A DNA stretch of 64,000 nucleotides from Arabidopsis thaliana (Eukaryota; Streptophyta; Magnoliopsida; Brassicales; Brassicaceae). The stretch is from NCBI RefSeq assembly GCF_000001735.4, contig NC_003075.7, forward strand, positions 10,665,001-10,729,000, read 5' to 3'. Of the stretch, positions 43,724-55,600 are shown piece after piece; the first letter of the stretch is position 1, and every line of letters starts with the position of its first letter. The notes under the pieces were generated by a model. It searched no databases, had not been told where the DNA came from, and saw only the letters and a program-made list of their open reading frames with translations. The translations under genes were made by a program, and so were the position numbers.

Positions 43724-44558
43724 CTAATACTCCAGATATTGCGGAATTGAAATCATGTGGATTTCATTATCGAACTAAAACCGTTTTAGGTTTACGTCTC
43801 GATTCTCTATCGGTTTTTTATCTTCTCTTACAAAAGATTTGCGTGGATCTATCACATTTTAAGGAACATGTCTTTTGGTAGATATGTAAATGTGATAGGC
43901 CCCACGATTCATAGTTTTCTTTTGTATCTTCCTTTATTTTGTCAAGGCAGTATAGTTCATATCGTGTAATGTTTTTGCATCTCATATAAATAAATAAAAC
44001 TTTTGCTGCTTTTTCAAGATAAGTAAATTAAAGAAAAATATATATTATTTTACTTTGTAATCTATATTCGACAAATCTAAATACCAATAATTGGAACTTT
44101 AATCACAATCACGTAGTCTATAAATATACTTACTAGCTTGGCAATATTGTCAATCACTTGCATATCGTCCCATACTGCTTTAAATCTCAAATTTATTTTT
44201 GAGTATTACTAGGCATTGATATCCTTGTAGTTGATTTAAGTATATAATTTAAACAAGTTCTCTAACCGGGTTCTGTTGATAAAATCAATATGTCTACCAA
44301 TTGAACCAATACCAATAAATTTTAGTCTTCGCTTGAAACTAAAGTCAAAGTTCGAACAAACAAAATCAGATACATAGTCGAAGTTTATAAACTTTATATG
44401 CAGATTCAGTCGATTTCCAAAAGCGCTGGTTTTACTTGGAAAATGTATATCTATCGACCCATTTATGAAGGCTCACTTGATTTGGGTACGGGCATTACTT
44501 TCAGCCCAATTATGTGTCCTTCTAACAAAAAACTTATCTCCACTCACCTAACTCTATC

Positions 44559-44664
44559 TTATTAGTGAGAAGGCATCCTACATTGAGATAACAGCTCGGA
44601 TTGGTGAAGAGAAGAACCAAACTCGAGCTGTGATCTCAATGTAGGATGCCTTCTCACTAATATA
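44559..44664. ncRNA. Candidate miRNA-like hairpin
   Basis: Arms 44559-44604 and about 44617-44664 are almost perfectly complementary over about 46 bp with a loop of about 12 bases. The matched core is GTGAGAAGGCATCCTACATT and its complement. Mismatches are few (an A/C at one position and the bases next to the loop). Size and pairing fit a young plant miRNA or siRNA precursor, or a very small foldback element. I recognise no known miRNA in it. Transcription is not shown. Confidence 0.45.
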
Positions 44665-45849
44665 TCTCTCTATTTAATCTATGTATCTGTTTTACATTGG
44701 TCACTAAACTATGTAACGTACCATTTTCATATAAATATGGTTCTCGTGAACCATATTGTCGCTTCTCCAATTATAACATTTCCATGCTCTGGATTGAATC
44801 ACATAGGACATGAACATAAGCCTCTTGTACATTGATGTTCCTCTTTCTTAATTTGTCATCCTCTTCATGACTATGAGTATGATCATGACCATTGAAGGAA
44901 GTGAAGAAAATACATCATTCATCAGTGAAGCAGTATGTTTATAGCTTAGTTATAAGCATTTTAGAGTCTCAAAACTTCACAATATTGTGCTTTAACTTTA
45001 ACATTTTCCAAATTTATGCTGTAATATATGTATCGTTTTTGGGTGACCTACATCTCGAAAAATATTGAAGTTTAACTGTAGATTCACTTTAATTTTACTT
45101 GGTTATCTCATTCTTCTTCTAATGGAGTTACTTAGCCCCCATTCCCCAACATGGTCACCTCATTTAGGTTAATTTATAAAGTTTGAGGTGTCACAATATG
45201 AATGGATTTACATAATTCAGTATTCTTTTAATTAAGATGCTGGTGGGATAAAGAGGAACAATATTATCAAGGCTGATTTGTTCATACTTCATACTCATGC
45301 AGTCATATAGCTAGGATATTTCCATGGCTCTTCTCACTGTTTTCTTTTGTAGGATATTTTCTCTGACTTATGTTTTCGTCAAAATGTAGGTTTACGGTAG
45401 AAAAGTCCTATCAAAATTTCCGTTCTAAGAGTTGTAAGATTTCATCATTTGCATGATTTTTTTTGTAGTGTGCTAGTTCATAAACAAAACCAAAATCCAA
45501 CAAATTATAGCCACTCTTTATGTACCGTTACATTTTCATCCAAATCCAACTAAATGTTTTGATAAACTCAAACTAAAATATCTATTATTATTGTTATTGA
45601 CTTGTTTCTAATCTAAATTTGATTTGGGAAAATAAATAAGATACTGGATTGAGACATGGTAATCGTTTCTTGGACGCGTTCATTGTAACTCGTGAATTCA
45701 TCACATCGTCGTATTCATCGTTTTGTCTATACATGCAACGCACATGATATGACCCAATCTAATATATTTATTGCACGACAACAATAATGACTATGCAATA
45801 TTTTTAGTCGGATGGAGAAATATGATTCTTTTTTATTCATATATCTTGT

Positions 45850-45925
45850 GGACGGTTGGAATACACGTAAGATGCTTCTGTTTTCAAACCCCTCTCGAGA
45901 GTTCGAATGTCATGTAATAATAGTT
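45850..45925 (+). repeat. Possible tRNA-derived SINE remnant
   Basis: TGTGGACGGTTGG resembles a pol III A box and GAGTTCGAATGTC, about 50 bases later, resembles a B box. The spacing fits a tRNA-derived SINE head. No poly-A tail or target duplication could be defined, and 48110-48160 holds a weaker counterpart. Confidence 0.3.
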
Positions 45926-46699
45926 ACATATAAAGTACTGCCAAAATTAACAAATCTTTACTATGAAAGTAGGACTTTCATTAAAATTCAATAATTCTTT
46001 CCAAAAATATTTTGCAAAATGAATGGAGCATGAGGAAGGGCCAAGGAAGAAGAGAACCTACGATTTTGGAAGAATATCACCCATTCACTTTACATGTCTT
46101 GTCCTGAGATTCTATTGTTTTTTTCTTCGGATATCCTGTCTATAAATAATTTAGGATCTTGAATTTTCATCTCCGAAATCGCCATGTGAAAAATATACAT
46201 ATATATTATATATATTAACTAAGAACTAATGTACAATTATACAAATTCTTATCAACATATCTTAAATAGACGAGGTTAGTTCCAAGGTTGAAATGGCTCT
46301 TTCGTCCCTATTATAAGACAAAATTAAGTTTTCTTTTCTACGATTCGTCATTTAGTTTTCTTATCGATTGTAGCACTGTGTTTGCGTCTATGTTTCTACG
46401 TATGATGAATCACTAATTGGCCGATACTCAATTTTTATAGATGTTGGATGTAAATTACGATAAGTATTTTTGACTTTTCTCAAGATCAGTGATTAGATGA
46501 GCAATTAATGTAAAGAAATTTGCTATTGAAACCCATTTAAGAAGTCGGCGCAATATAGAGGCTCGTGGTCATGAAATCAGTGGATAGAGTGCTAGACCCG
46601 ATAACATAACGATATATTCGCTAAAAAAAGTTTGTGCAGCCACTTATCTTCGTTTTGATATCTTGAAAAATAATCCTCAGAACAAACAAATTTCAGTTC

Positions 46700-47045
46700 A
46701 AATGATATATGGTAATGTTACGGGTCTAGTCACTCTAGCCATTAACTTCATGGCTACGAAAGTAATTTCACAATTTTCCGAAAATTCTGTATGTGATCAT
46801 TTTTGAAACTGGTTTTACCTGATTCTTTTGATATGTTGTTGTCGGGTGCTTTGTAATATCGATCTTCTCGTATGATTGCCTCCTCTTGTCTTTCTAGTTT
46901 TTTTTTCTTATGGAATCTATCACATTATACATGTCTTGTGGTAGATTTGTAATGGGATTGGTCACACGATGTCATAGTATTCCTATGTTCCTTTTTTCTC
47001 TCCAAGGTATCTTGCCGTGTAATATTTTTCCATCTCTCAAATCTA
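46700..47045 (+). pseudogene. Scrambled relic of a third IRT gene
   Basis: CGGGTCTAGTCACTCTAGCC and ATTAACTTCATGGCTACGA (46720-46760) match the IRT exon 1 segment around [45 protein letters not shown] (46808-46840, given here only as its landmarks) matches the earlier [14 protein letters not shown] segment, so the order is reversed. 46915-47040 matches the IRT1 3' UTR (ATCTATCACATT, TGTCTTGTGGTAGAT, GTGTAATATTTTT against GTGTAATGTTTTT). No frame survives. Confidence 0.7.
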
Positions 47046-48632
47046 GAGTACTAATAATTAAGAAATCTAAAGCCTAATAGATAGTGTATGGACCGACAAA
47101 AAATAATAGATAGTGTATGGAAGTATCCGAACAGCCCATTTGAGAAGCCAGCCCTTTTACGGAATCACTTCTTCTAGTATTTGGTTGTTATTCGGATAAT
47201 CGGATCTTCTAATTCATGCTAGGTTTGGTAATGGTACGACGATAATGTTTGATATTATTCTAAAATAAACGATAACTATCCTTTAAAATAATATCTAAGA
47301 CTTTAGAAACGCTTTATAGATTTTTATAGTCCCCACAAATAATAACAACCATGATTTTTTCTGATATCTAAAATTATAAGAGTATTTCGCATCAGAAAAA
47401 AAAAAAGAATACAATCCAAATATACTTATGAATTGTTGGAAGTAAATTTTTTAGACAAAGCTCCAATTAGTCACAAACATTATCTTTGCAACAATCACTA
47501 ACTAATTTATTTTTTCTTATTCCCTTGTCCAAACTCGTATAAAGTATAAACAAATTAAAAGATAGGGTTAGGTGAATATAACATAAAACTTTGGGCGAGG
47601 GTAAGTAACTACGTAATGTAGGGGCATGGCCAAAAGGAAAAAAATAAGTATGGGTAAGAACGAAGACATGGAAAAATGTGAATTCAAACTCTCTCTTTAA
47701 TTAATTTCTGTACGAATCATCGCAGAGTCGTACCATTTTCATTTTCGCCACTATTTCGTTTCGTGCCATTTGATCCAAATAATTCTAAGACATAAATTAA
47801 ACTAAATTATTGGATAGAGACATGGTAACGTTTCTTGGACGCAATCATCGTAACTCGTGAATTCACACATCGTATTCATCGTTCTAATTTCGTCGTTTAT
47901 AGAATTAATATAGGATATAATTTTAAAAATCCATTTTAGTGGGGGTATTTTATTTTGTCTAGACATGCACTGCACATGACATGATCCGAATATGAAATAT
48001 TTATTACACGACAACTATAATGACTATGAACTGAAAATGTCGTTGAGACAATCGAATTCAGACTATTTCTTTTTCTTTTATCATAATTTATTTTAGTTTC
48101 GATAGCGAAGTATGATTCTTCTGGTTGAATATAGTTGCGGGGTTGGAAAGATAAAGGATACTTCCAAATTGCAATAGTATATATCCATAGACCATTTTTA
48201 TACCTTTTTCAATTTATATCGACGCTATGATAATCTTTAAAAGGTGGTAGATAATTCAAACTCATGTGATCGACTTTGAGAATAAGCAACCAAACAACGG
48301 TGCAACTTAAAAAGAACTCTGGAATATTTACTTTTCAAAACATTTTCGAATCACTTTAAATTCATTTATATGATTTATTCTTTCTTTTTTTCCCACACAT
48401 AATGAGAGGAGGAGCCTTTAAATTCTCTTCGACAAATTATTTCGTCTTTCTTTTTTGCAATTTTCAGTCTTGGATTCCATTTAAGTCGTAAGAAAATCAA
48501 GAGTTAACCAAAAACTAATTTATATGTACTTACAAAAAGAAAAGAATCAATTTGCTATTTCTTTTGCGAATATAATCCTAAGGAAACAAAAAAAATATAA
48601 ATTAAATTGTAACGAACAAAAAAAAAAGATGG

Positions 48633-49635
48633 TCAAGAAGACATGTTAACATGCACACTAGCGTTCATGACCATATCGCAAACCGGACAAGTCCGTAACA
48701 AAGCCGAACCACCACAAACCGTACACAAACACAAATGACGACATGGTAACACCAACACACTCGCTTCTCTCTCACCGCACCGTTTACAACCACCACCAAC
48801 CGCCGTTACCGCTTCACCACCACCATCACCGCAACAACTTCCACAACTCGATTCCGCATCGTCTTCTACAACGGCTGAAGCGGTTGGAAACGTTTCGAGT
48901 TGAGCAAGAACTTGGTCTAGGTTTGTTCGAAGAGTATTAGCGTTTGCTTCGTTGGTTTGAGCGATATCACGCCAAATCTGATTTTCGACGTAAAGACTCT
49001 TCACCCTCTCTTGTAAAACCCAGTTTAGGTTTCGAATCCGTACGATTTCATCGTCTTTCTCTTTTAGTTTCTTGGCTATAACGTTTTGAACCGCAGACGC
49101 TAACATCCGCGTTTGCGTTTGTTGCCTTGCTTCAATCTCTATTCTTAGCTTCTCCGTTTGCTGAGCTACGAACCTATCGATCTCTGACTGTTGTTGGTTT
49201 TGAATCTGAGATACGAGTTCAACGTTTATCAACGACGGTGATGATGAGTCAAACGCTACGGACCTCCGTTTAACCGGAGCGTTTGAGTCTGAGAATTGAA
49301 AATCTCGCTGGCGTTTTGTAGACAGAGGAGGAACAGTGAAATTGTAACTGAGACCACTTTCTGCTTTGTTGAAGTTGGCTTTCGCAGCTAAAGGCTCAAC
49401 GGCGAAAGATTCTCCGGTTATTAACGGAACTTCACCGCCGGTAAACTCAAACTCGCCGTGGTTCATGTTTTCTTGAAATTTAACACAATCTCTGCAAATA
49501 ACAAAAATAAAAAAGATTAGAGGAAAATAAAAACAGAGGAAGTTTGTTTGTGAGAAGAATATAAAAATGAGATTTTTACCTGTTTGGTGATATAAACTGA
49601 GAGAAAATGTTCATGTGATGAGCTTGAACAGCCAT
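48633..49635 (-). CDS. BOI: BOI, RING E3 ubiquitin ligase
   Basis: Two exons (49635-49580 and 49491-48633) splice in phase to 304 aa, matching BOTRYTIS SUSCEPTIBLE1 INTERACTOR (At4g19700) in memory. BOI and its relatives ubiquitinate BOS1, bind DELLA proteins, and restrain cell death and gibberellin responses. The first exon encodes MAVQAHHMNIFSQFISPN, the family's conserved start. The middle (about 110-225) is a coiled coil with the WRD motif (EIDRFVAQQTEKLRIEIEA, then ENQIWRDIAQTNEANANTLR). The C-terminus is a C3HC4 RING: CKRCGEREASVLVLPCRHLC, then CTVCGGSALLRTCPVC. A Gly-rich linker lies before the RING. No defects are seen. Confidence 0.95.
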
Positions 49636-52600
49636 TGTTGTTGAAAAAAGCTCCTAGAGATTCTGAAACAAAGAGAGAGAGAAGAGGGAGGAGTTGTGGC
49701 GACTGGTGAAGAAATCTATGGGATTGGCTTTTATTTAAGGGAGAGAAAAAAGTCAATATTTTTTTAATTTTCTATAAATACATATTTATTACTTTTACTA
49801 TTTAAATATTTTAGATATTTAGAATAATTATGAATTCAAATTAGATATTGACTTTCATGGTATATTACCAATTGTGTTTAGTAATTAAAGTTTTTGTAAA
49901 TTAAATGTTAGTAAAATACAGTTGATTTTTGTAAAAGGAAAAAGAAAAAGAAACAACCAATTTTATGAACTTAAAAGGAATATAATCTAGAGAAATATAA
50001 AATATACTAAGTTTTTATTCAACAATATATACTATCTTTCTTGAAGTTTGCAAATATTGGGACGTGTAAAAAGTTTTTTTTTTGTAATATTTCTTTCTTA
50101 TTTATTGATGCACTCATGCATGTTTCCTTAGCAACATCCACATAAACATATGCAAGCTTGACTAGTCAAAGAGCCATTATAAAATCAATAAATTTTTTTT
50201 TGCTAATATGTTAATGATATTAGCATAAACTATTCGATTTTTTCTTTTGTTGAAAAAACTATTAGATTTTATGTTCTTGTCCATCCTTTTTTGTATTATT
50301 TCTAAAATTTAAAGATGCAAATCCTATAAAAAAAGGTGCAAAGCTGTTTTTTCCTTAAATGCATTTTTAAAAATGTGTAAAGCTGTCTTTCCTAATAAAA
50401 TTTTTATGTTAGTTCACTGTATTCTCTTCTGTAAAAAGATTCCAAATTAACCTCTCTTTAGTCAACCCATATTTTTCTTATTAACTTTTCCTTATTTTGT
50501 GATTACTGTAATTAAATTTCATATCAAAAGATAGTATTAAATATGCATACTCTTCATTTCTTCAGTTTTATTTTATTTAAAATTTAAACCATTCCCATGA
50601 TTTTAATTTTACAAACTATAAAGTTACTCTCGTAATTTTATTCAATGTGGCAAAGCTCCGCTTTATATCTGCCATGTCATCTTCCACCGTGGCATATTTG
50701 GGACTTGTGATTTACTTTTCTAAATTTTCCGTGAGCTATCTTAAGATCATGTAGCGGTGCATTGTATTAAACGAAATGGCACAAAACAATAATTTAACCA
50801 TTGTAAATACATTTCTAAAGTTAATATGTTTCTTAATTTTGTTTTGTCGTAACTGGTTAAGTTGCACGTGAGAAGCGTGTGGGGCCATGATGTGAAGATT
50901 GAGGCCACGTCTAAGTGGGACCAAGAAAAACTTTCTGTTTCATTTCTTCGTGAAATTTTCAATAAATTAATAATTGTTTAGAAATAAATAAAAAAGATTT
51001 ATTGTTTCGGTACCACCAATTTTGTTTGCTTCTTGAATTGTCGTCTGGTCGCTTTTTAATTTTTAATTAGTAATTTCCGTATTAAAGAAAAAAAAAAGGA
51101 AAGAGAAAATCGGAATCATTCGATAATGTTATATAGTACGGACAAGTAGGTCTTGTCATAAAAGTGTGATTTCCTCGGTGTGGGACAGGTCGACCACACC
51201 AAACGAATAGTCTTTTTCTTTTCCTTATTTTCGTTTTCATGCCTCTCTCTATTTTTTTTTATTGTTAATCGATTTTTTATCCACTAAACAAACATTATCA
51301 TGATGCGTATCTAATGTTGTTCATACCAATTTTTACATAGTAACTTGAGCACAAAAGAGTTAATCGATTATTTTTGTTATAGTTATTGAAAAAACACATA
51401 TATATTTATTAGGGCTAGACATAAGTACTCGTTACTCGTCTTATATTCGCTACTTGATTCGTATTCGCCTTGAAAAAACAAATGCTCGTTTTTAACAAGG
51501 CAAGTAACAAGTAGTATAATTTAGATACTTGCAAGTACAAATCAAGTAACAAGTAATGAAAAAAAACTAATACTCGACTCGTTTGACTCGATACTCGTCA
51601 TTATTTTACCATTTTCTATACATATATTGTATTGTTTTAGTGTTAGACACATTTTAAAACTATATTAGAAGTAAAGTAAATTTTAAATAAGTAAAAAATA
51701 TGATAAATAAAATAATAAGTAATTTTAAGTAATTCGAAAGTGTTACTTGCAAGTAATTTATTTGCAAGTAATTCGCAAGTAGCAAGTAATAACTCGTAAA
51801 TACTTGTAAATAACTCGTGAATATCAAGTAGTAACTCGTAAGTACATGTAAGTAACTCGCAAGTAGCAAGTAACAGGACAAGGCAAGTAACTCGCAAGGC
51901 AATCATATTTTAGCAAATACTTGAAATTGTAAGTACTCGTTTTCAATAAACCAAATACAATTACTTATTTGATTACTCGTACAAGGCAAGTCGAGTAACA
52001 AGTATCCCTAAAATAGCAAGTACTAGCCTTGCGCCCACCCCTAATACTTACGTTAAAGTGGACGATCTCAATCTCTTTTTACAACCGAGAATTGTGTAAA
52101 TATCGGTTCAGTCTTTCTTTACCGATACATCATATCTATTTTGAACTCAACAACATTTTTTGGTGTAATAGAAGTTTTTCCACATATGATATTAAAAGAA
52201 AAATCAATTTAGAAGACCAAACCACGATTATTTTCCTTAAAAGTAACAGTACTGAACAACTTTGAGGATAAACCAGACTCGTCGAAAAAGACAACTTCGG
52301 TTGTCTTTTCTTTCTCAACTTCATTTGTATATATATTTTGTCGACATATTCGTTTGTCTAATTATCGATTTTGCTCCAATGTCAGAAACTAAGCCTAACA
52401 TCATCACTTGTTCAGAGCTTTTTATCATTTTAGAATAGACTACTTATTTGTCCCATTATACGTTTTCAAATTCATTTTCAATTTATATTCTATATGTGGA
52501 TTTCTAATTAATATTGATTTCGTAAGTTAGACAAACGAACAAGATAGATGTGGACGTACGTGGCCGAGTTCATGCTATATATGAAGGAAACGTGACAAGA

Positions 52601-55600
52601 TGAAAACTCCTAACTTTTTAAAATCAAACAACTAGTGTGAATTGAATTCTCTAATCATGTATATAGCTAGTGTCGTCAATTGCTTTATTTTATAAACATA
52701 TACATTGATTCTTTCAGTCGCGGATTAGTTATTACTAATTATTTGCGTAATAGATAGATATTTTTTTCAAATTAAGTTTCAAAAATTATAAAAACAACGA
52801 GATATTTTTTTCACCTAAGATGTTTATACTTTATAGAGACTCAAACAAATATTCAACAATTTTACATAGATGATCGAACTTAATATTTGATTTTGATCCA
52901 CTTGACAATTTTACATAGATGTTTTTTTTTCCACAAAAAAAACTCCTACGTTTATATTGTCCCTTTTACAGTTAAACCTTTTCATTTTCATTTTGTTTTA
53001 TATGCTATGTGTTATGTATGTACTATTTCTCTTTAACAACAGATAATGACATGACATTAATATTTACATTCATATTATATAAAAAGACAAGAAAAAATGC
53101 GGAAAGAAAGTTGAAGAACGACATATATAACTTTTGAAAACTCGAATTGGTCCATCCTTATCGGCACCAACTACTAGTAGGTGTCAGTCAGATTGATCCA
53201 TCCCGGCTTGGTCTATGCACGAGTTTAACGGATGACATATACATATAAGGTCGATTCGTTTTTTTTTTAGTTCACGGGTCATTTTTTGTTTTCTTTCTAA
53301 TTTTATTCTGATTCTAATTTAAGGGTTAGTCTGGTTGATCCGTTTTTTAATATGTATATTATGATTTTATGATAAATAATTACATATCTATATATATTTA
53401 TGATGAATATGAAACAAGTCTAAAAATATAAATATAAAAACATGAAAGGGTCATATATATTGATTGGTTGATTCTCCGAAGCCACCACCACTATTTCTCT
53501 TCATTACATGATTGCATTAATGATAAAAAAAAAGATTATTTAGTAAAACTATTTGGTTAGAAGGAATCGTCAATTCACAAAAGTGATGCTCATGGTGTAA
53601 ATTGGTTCGATCATCACCTCCCCCTTTTTTCTTTAGAAAAAGTAATAATAAAAGAAAATGTCGCATAATGTTCTTTTCTTTGGTTAAGGTGACGAATTTT
53701 TTTTATTCAACAAACATATTTTTAAGAAGTCGATAATTTTATTTGGAAAAGGTTAATTTCTTAGGGCTTCTCGATTTTGCCGAAACGTCAACATGGGAGT
53801 ATGACTTATTTTTTTCACAAAGTATGAGTGTGTGACTTTTTTTTGGGTATACATACGGCATAAAAAGAAAATTTCTTACGAAACATTGTGCATATGGGGG
53901 ATGTGAATTTGGTTTTGTTTTGAAAAGACAATTTCACAGACGTAACAACCGGACTAAAGCAAAGCAACGTGTAAGTAAAGAAAACACGAAGATAGATAAA
54001 GTTGAGACTACTAAATAAAATAAATTAGGAAGACACAATTACAATCTGTATATATCCATTATAATTTCAAAGTAAAAGGTTTATCTGTGACAAACAAATT
54101 AAAAAAATAAGAGGTTCATCTAACAAGCATATTATAACAATTAGGTGGTGATCTAGACTTGGGAATTGATAATTATATTAATCATGATGTAGGATAAGAT
54201 ATAATAAATTAAATAGTGCTTGCTAAGTTGGAGAAGGGAGGGCATATTAGGTGAAGATTTTAGTGTACTTTTAGAAACACATGCACAGCTTAAGAATAAT
54301 TAGTGGAGACTGATCAGAACCTACGGCTAATTTGTCTGTATTATATGATAATGACATCGTAAACTTTATTAAACATCTAATAGAAAGTCCTATAAATGCT
54401 TAATCATGTGACCAATTCGTAGATCACTTTTTTGTAAATATTATTTTAATTAAAATTCATGACTGTATGTGTTTACCAGCAAACAAACAAATTTCATCAT
54501 ATGCATGCCACAAATTGTATTTAATATCTACAAATATATATATGTAAGAAGCTCTAGAACATATATGTAAGCAGCTAGAAACAAAAGCATGATATTGTAT
54601 TAGTTATTATAATGATCCCTAAATTACGAAACTTAATGGTGCGAAGCATCGTAAAAAAGTTACAAAAGGATTCAAAAATGGTGGACTACACTTGTCGAAA
54701 GCAAAAAGAAGAAAAGTCACTTTGCCTTTTAACCTGATTTTCAAGTGACTTTTTTGTTTTTTGTTTTTTAATATAATAATTTCATAATTAGAGTAAGGGA
54801 TAATGGCAATTATGAGCATCCTTATTTTTTTAACCTTCCATCATGTATTTGCCCCCCTTCCTTCATGTTTGCTTAAGTCAGTGGGACAAAAAAGAAAAAG
54901 TGAGATCAAAAGTAAACCAACTAATTATATAACAAAGTGCACAAACGTAGTATTTTATTAGGACTTTAGGAGTATCTAATCTGGATTTTTACTTTCTAAT
55001 ATTCGGATTATGGTTTTCCGACTCTATAGCTATAGGAATCGACTCAAATCCATATCCATAATTAATATGGTTCATATTTTTGTCAAACAAAGTATATAAC
55101 TGGTTTAAATTTTCTGAAGAAGCTTTTTAATTTAGTATTTTCTCCACCTCATAATTTAGCTTACCATATATTATCTAATGAAGACAAATTAAAAGTCAGA
55201 TCAAATAGTTCAAACCAATATATAAACTACAATGTATAAAAGGGTCGACTCCCAAACTTGAGTGAAATTAAGTATTTTAAAACTCACACGTTATTTTAAT
55301 CCGTGTTTTGTTCAGGTTTATAACATATCGTTTAACTTGGAATAATGTTTGGTTCCACTATAAGTTTATCACACATAAGTTTTGGTCCGATATTCGCCTT
55401 TAAATTCTACTTTTCCAAACGTGAGACGAAACTTTTTTGTTTACTTTGGAACAAGTTCTTGTTCTCTTTGCTTTTATAAAGTAACTTATTTGATTTTATT
55501 TGCAAATGCGACCAATGTCTAAATGGATATCTACATATACGTCTTTCTTTTGTTTATATATACAAAAGCGTCGACCATATGAGGTCACAAAAATAAGAAA

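Larger units (their letters stand above)
45640..48030. repeat. Direct duplication of intergenic segment, two copies about 2.2 kb apart
   Basis: Copy 1 about 45640-45805 and copy 2 about 47800-48030. Shared blocks: GAGACATGGTAA, GTTTCTTGGACGC, GTAACTCGTGAATTCA, ATTCATCGTT, TTTTGTCTA(T/G)ACATGCA and TTATT(G/A)CACGACAAC. Copy 2 has an insert of about 50 bp in the middle. The pair brackets the IRT relic. Confidence 0.75.
43724..48632. other. Gene-poor region downstream of IRT1
   Basis: 4.9 kb without an intact gene. It contains the IRT1 3' UTR (to about 44000), a short perfect hairpin (44559-44664), a direct duplication (45640 and 47810), a SINE-like patch (about 45850-45925), scrambled IRT relics (46700-47045) and AT-rich filler. 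The right end is the 3' flank of the BOI-type gene. Confidence 0.6.

Noticed and set aside
45900-45915. GTTCGAATGTC as part of a tRNA gene
   Set aside because: No foldable acceptor stem or anticodon arm around it; kept only as a weak SINE hint.
48743-48940. + strand frame with His-rich HHHHH run
   Set aside because: Antisense of the Gly-rich linker of the BOI-type RING gene.
51643-51906. Two overlapping - strand frames of 80-87 codons rich in Leu, Tyr and Thr
   Set aside because: Products of the CAAGTAACTCG-type repeat read in different frames.
54601-54830. Possible small - strand gene in the gene desert
   Set aside because: 66-codon frame with no conserved start, motif or splice signals; expected by chance in AT-rich DNA.
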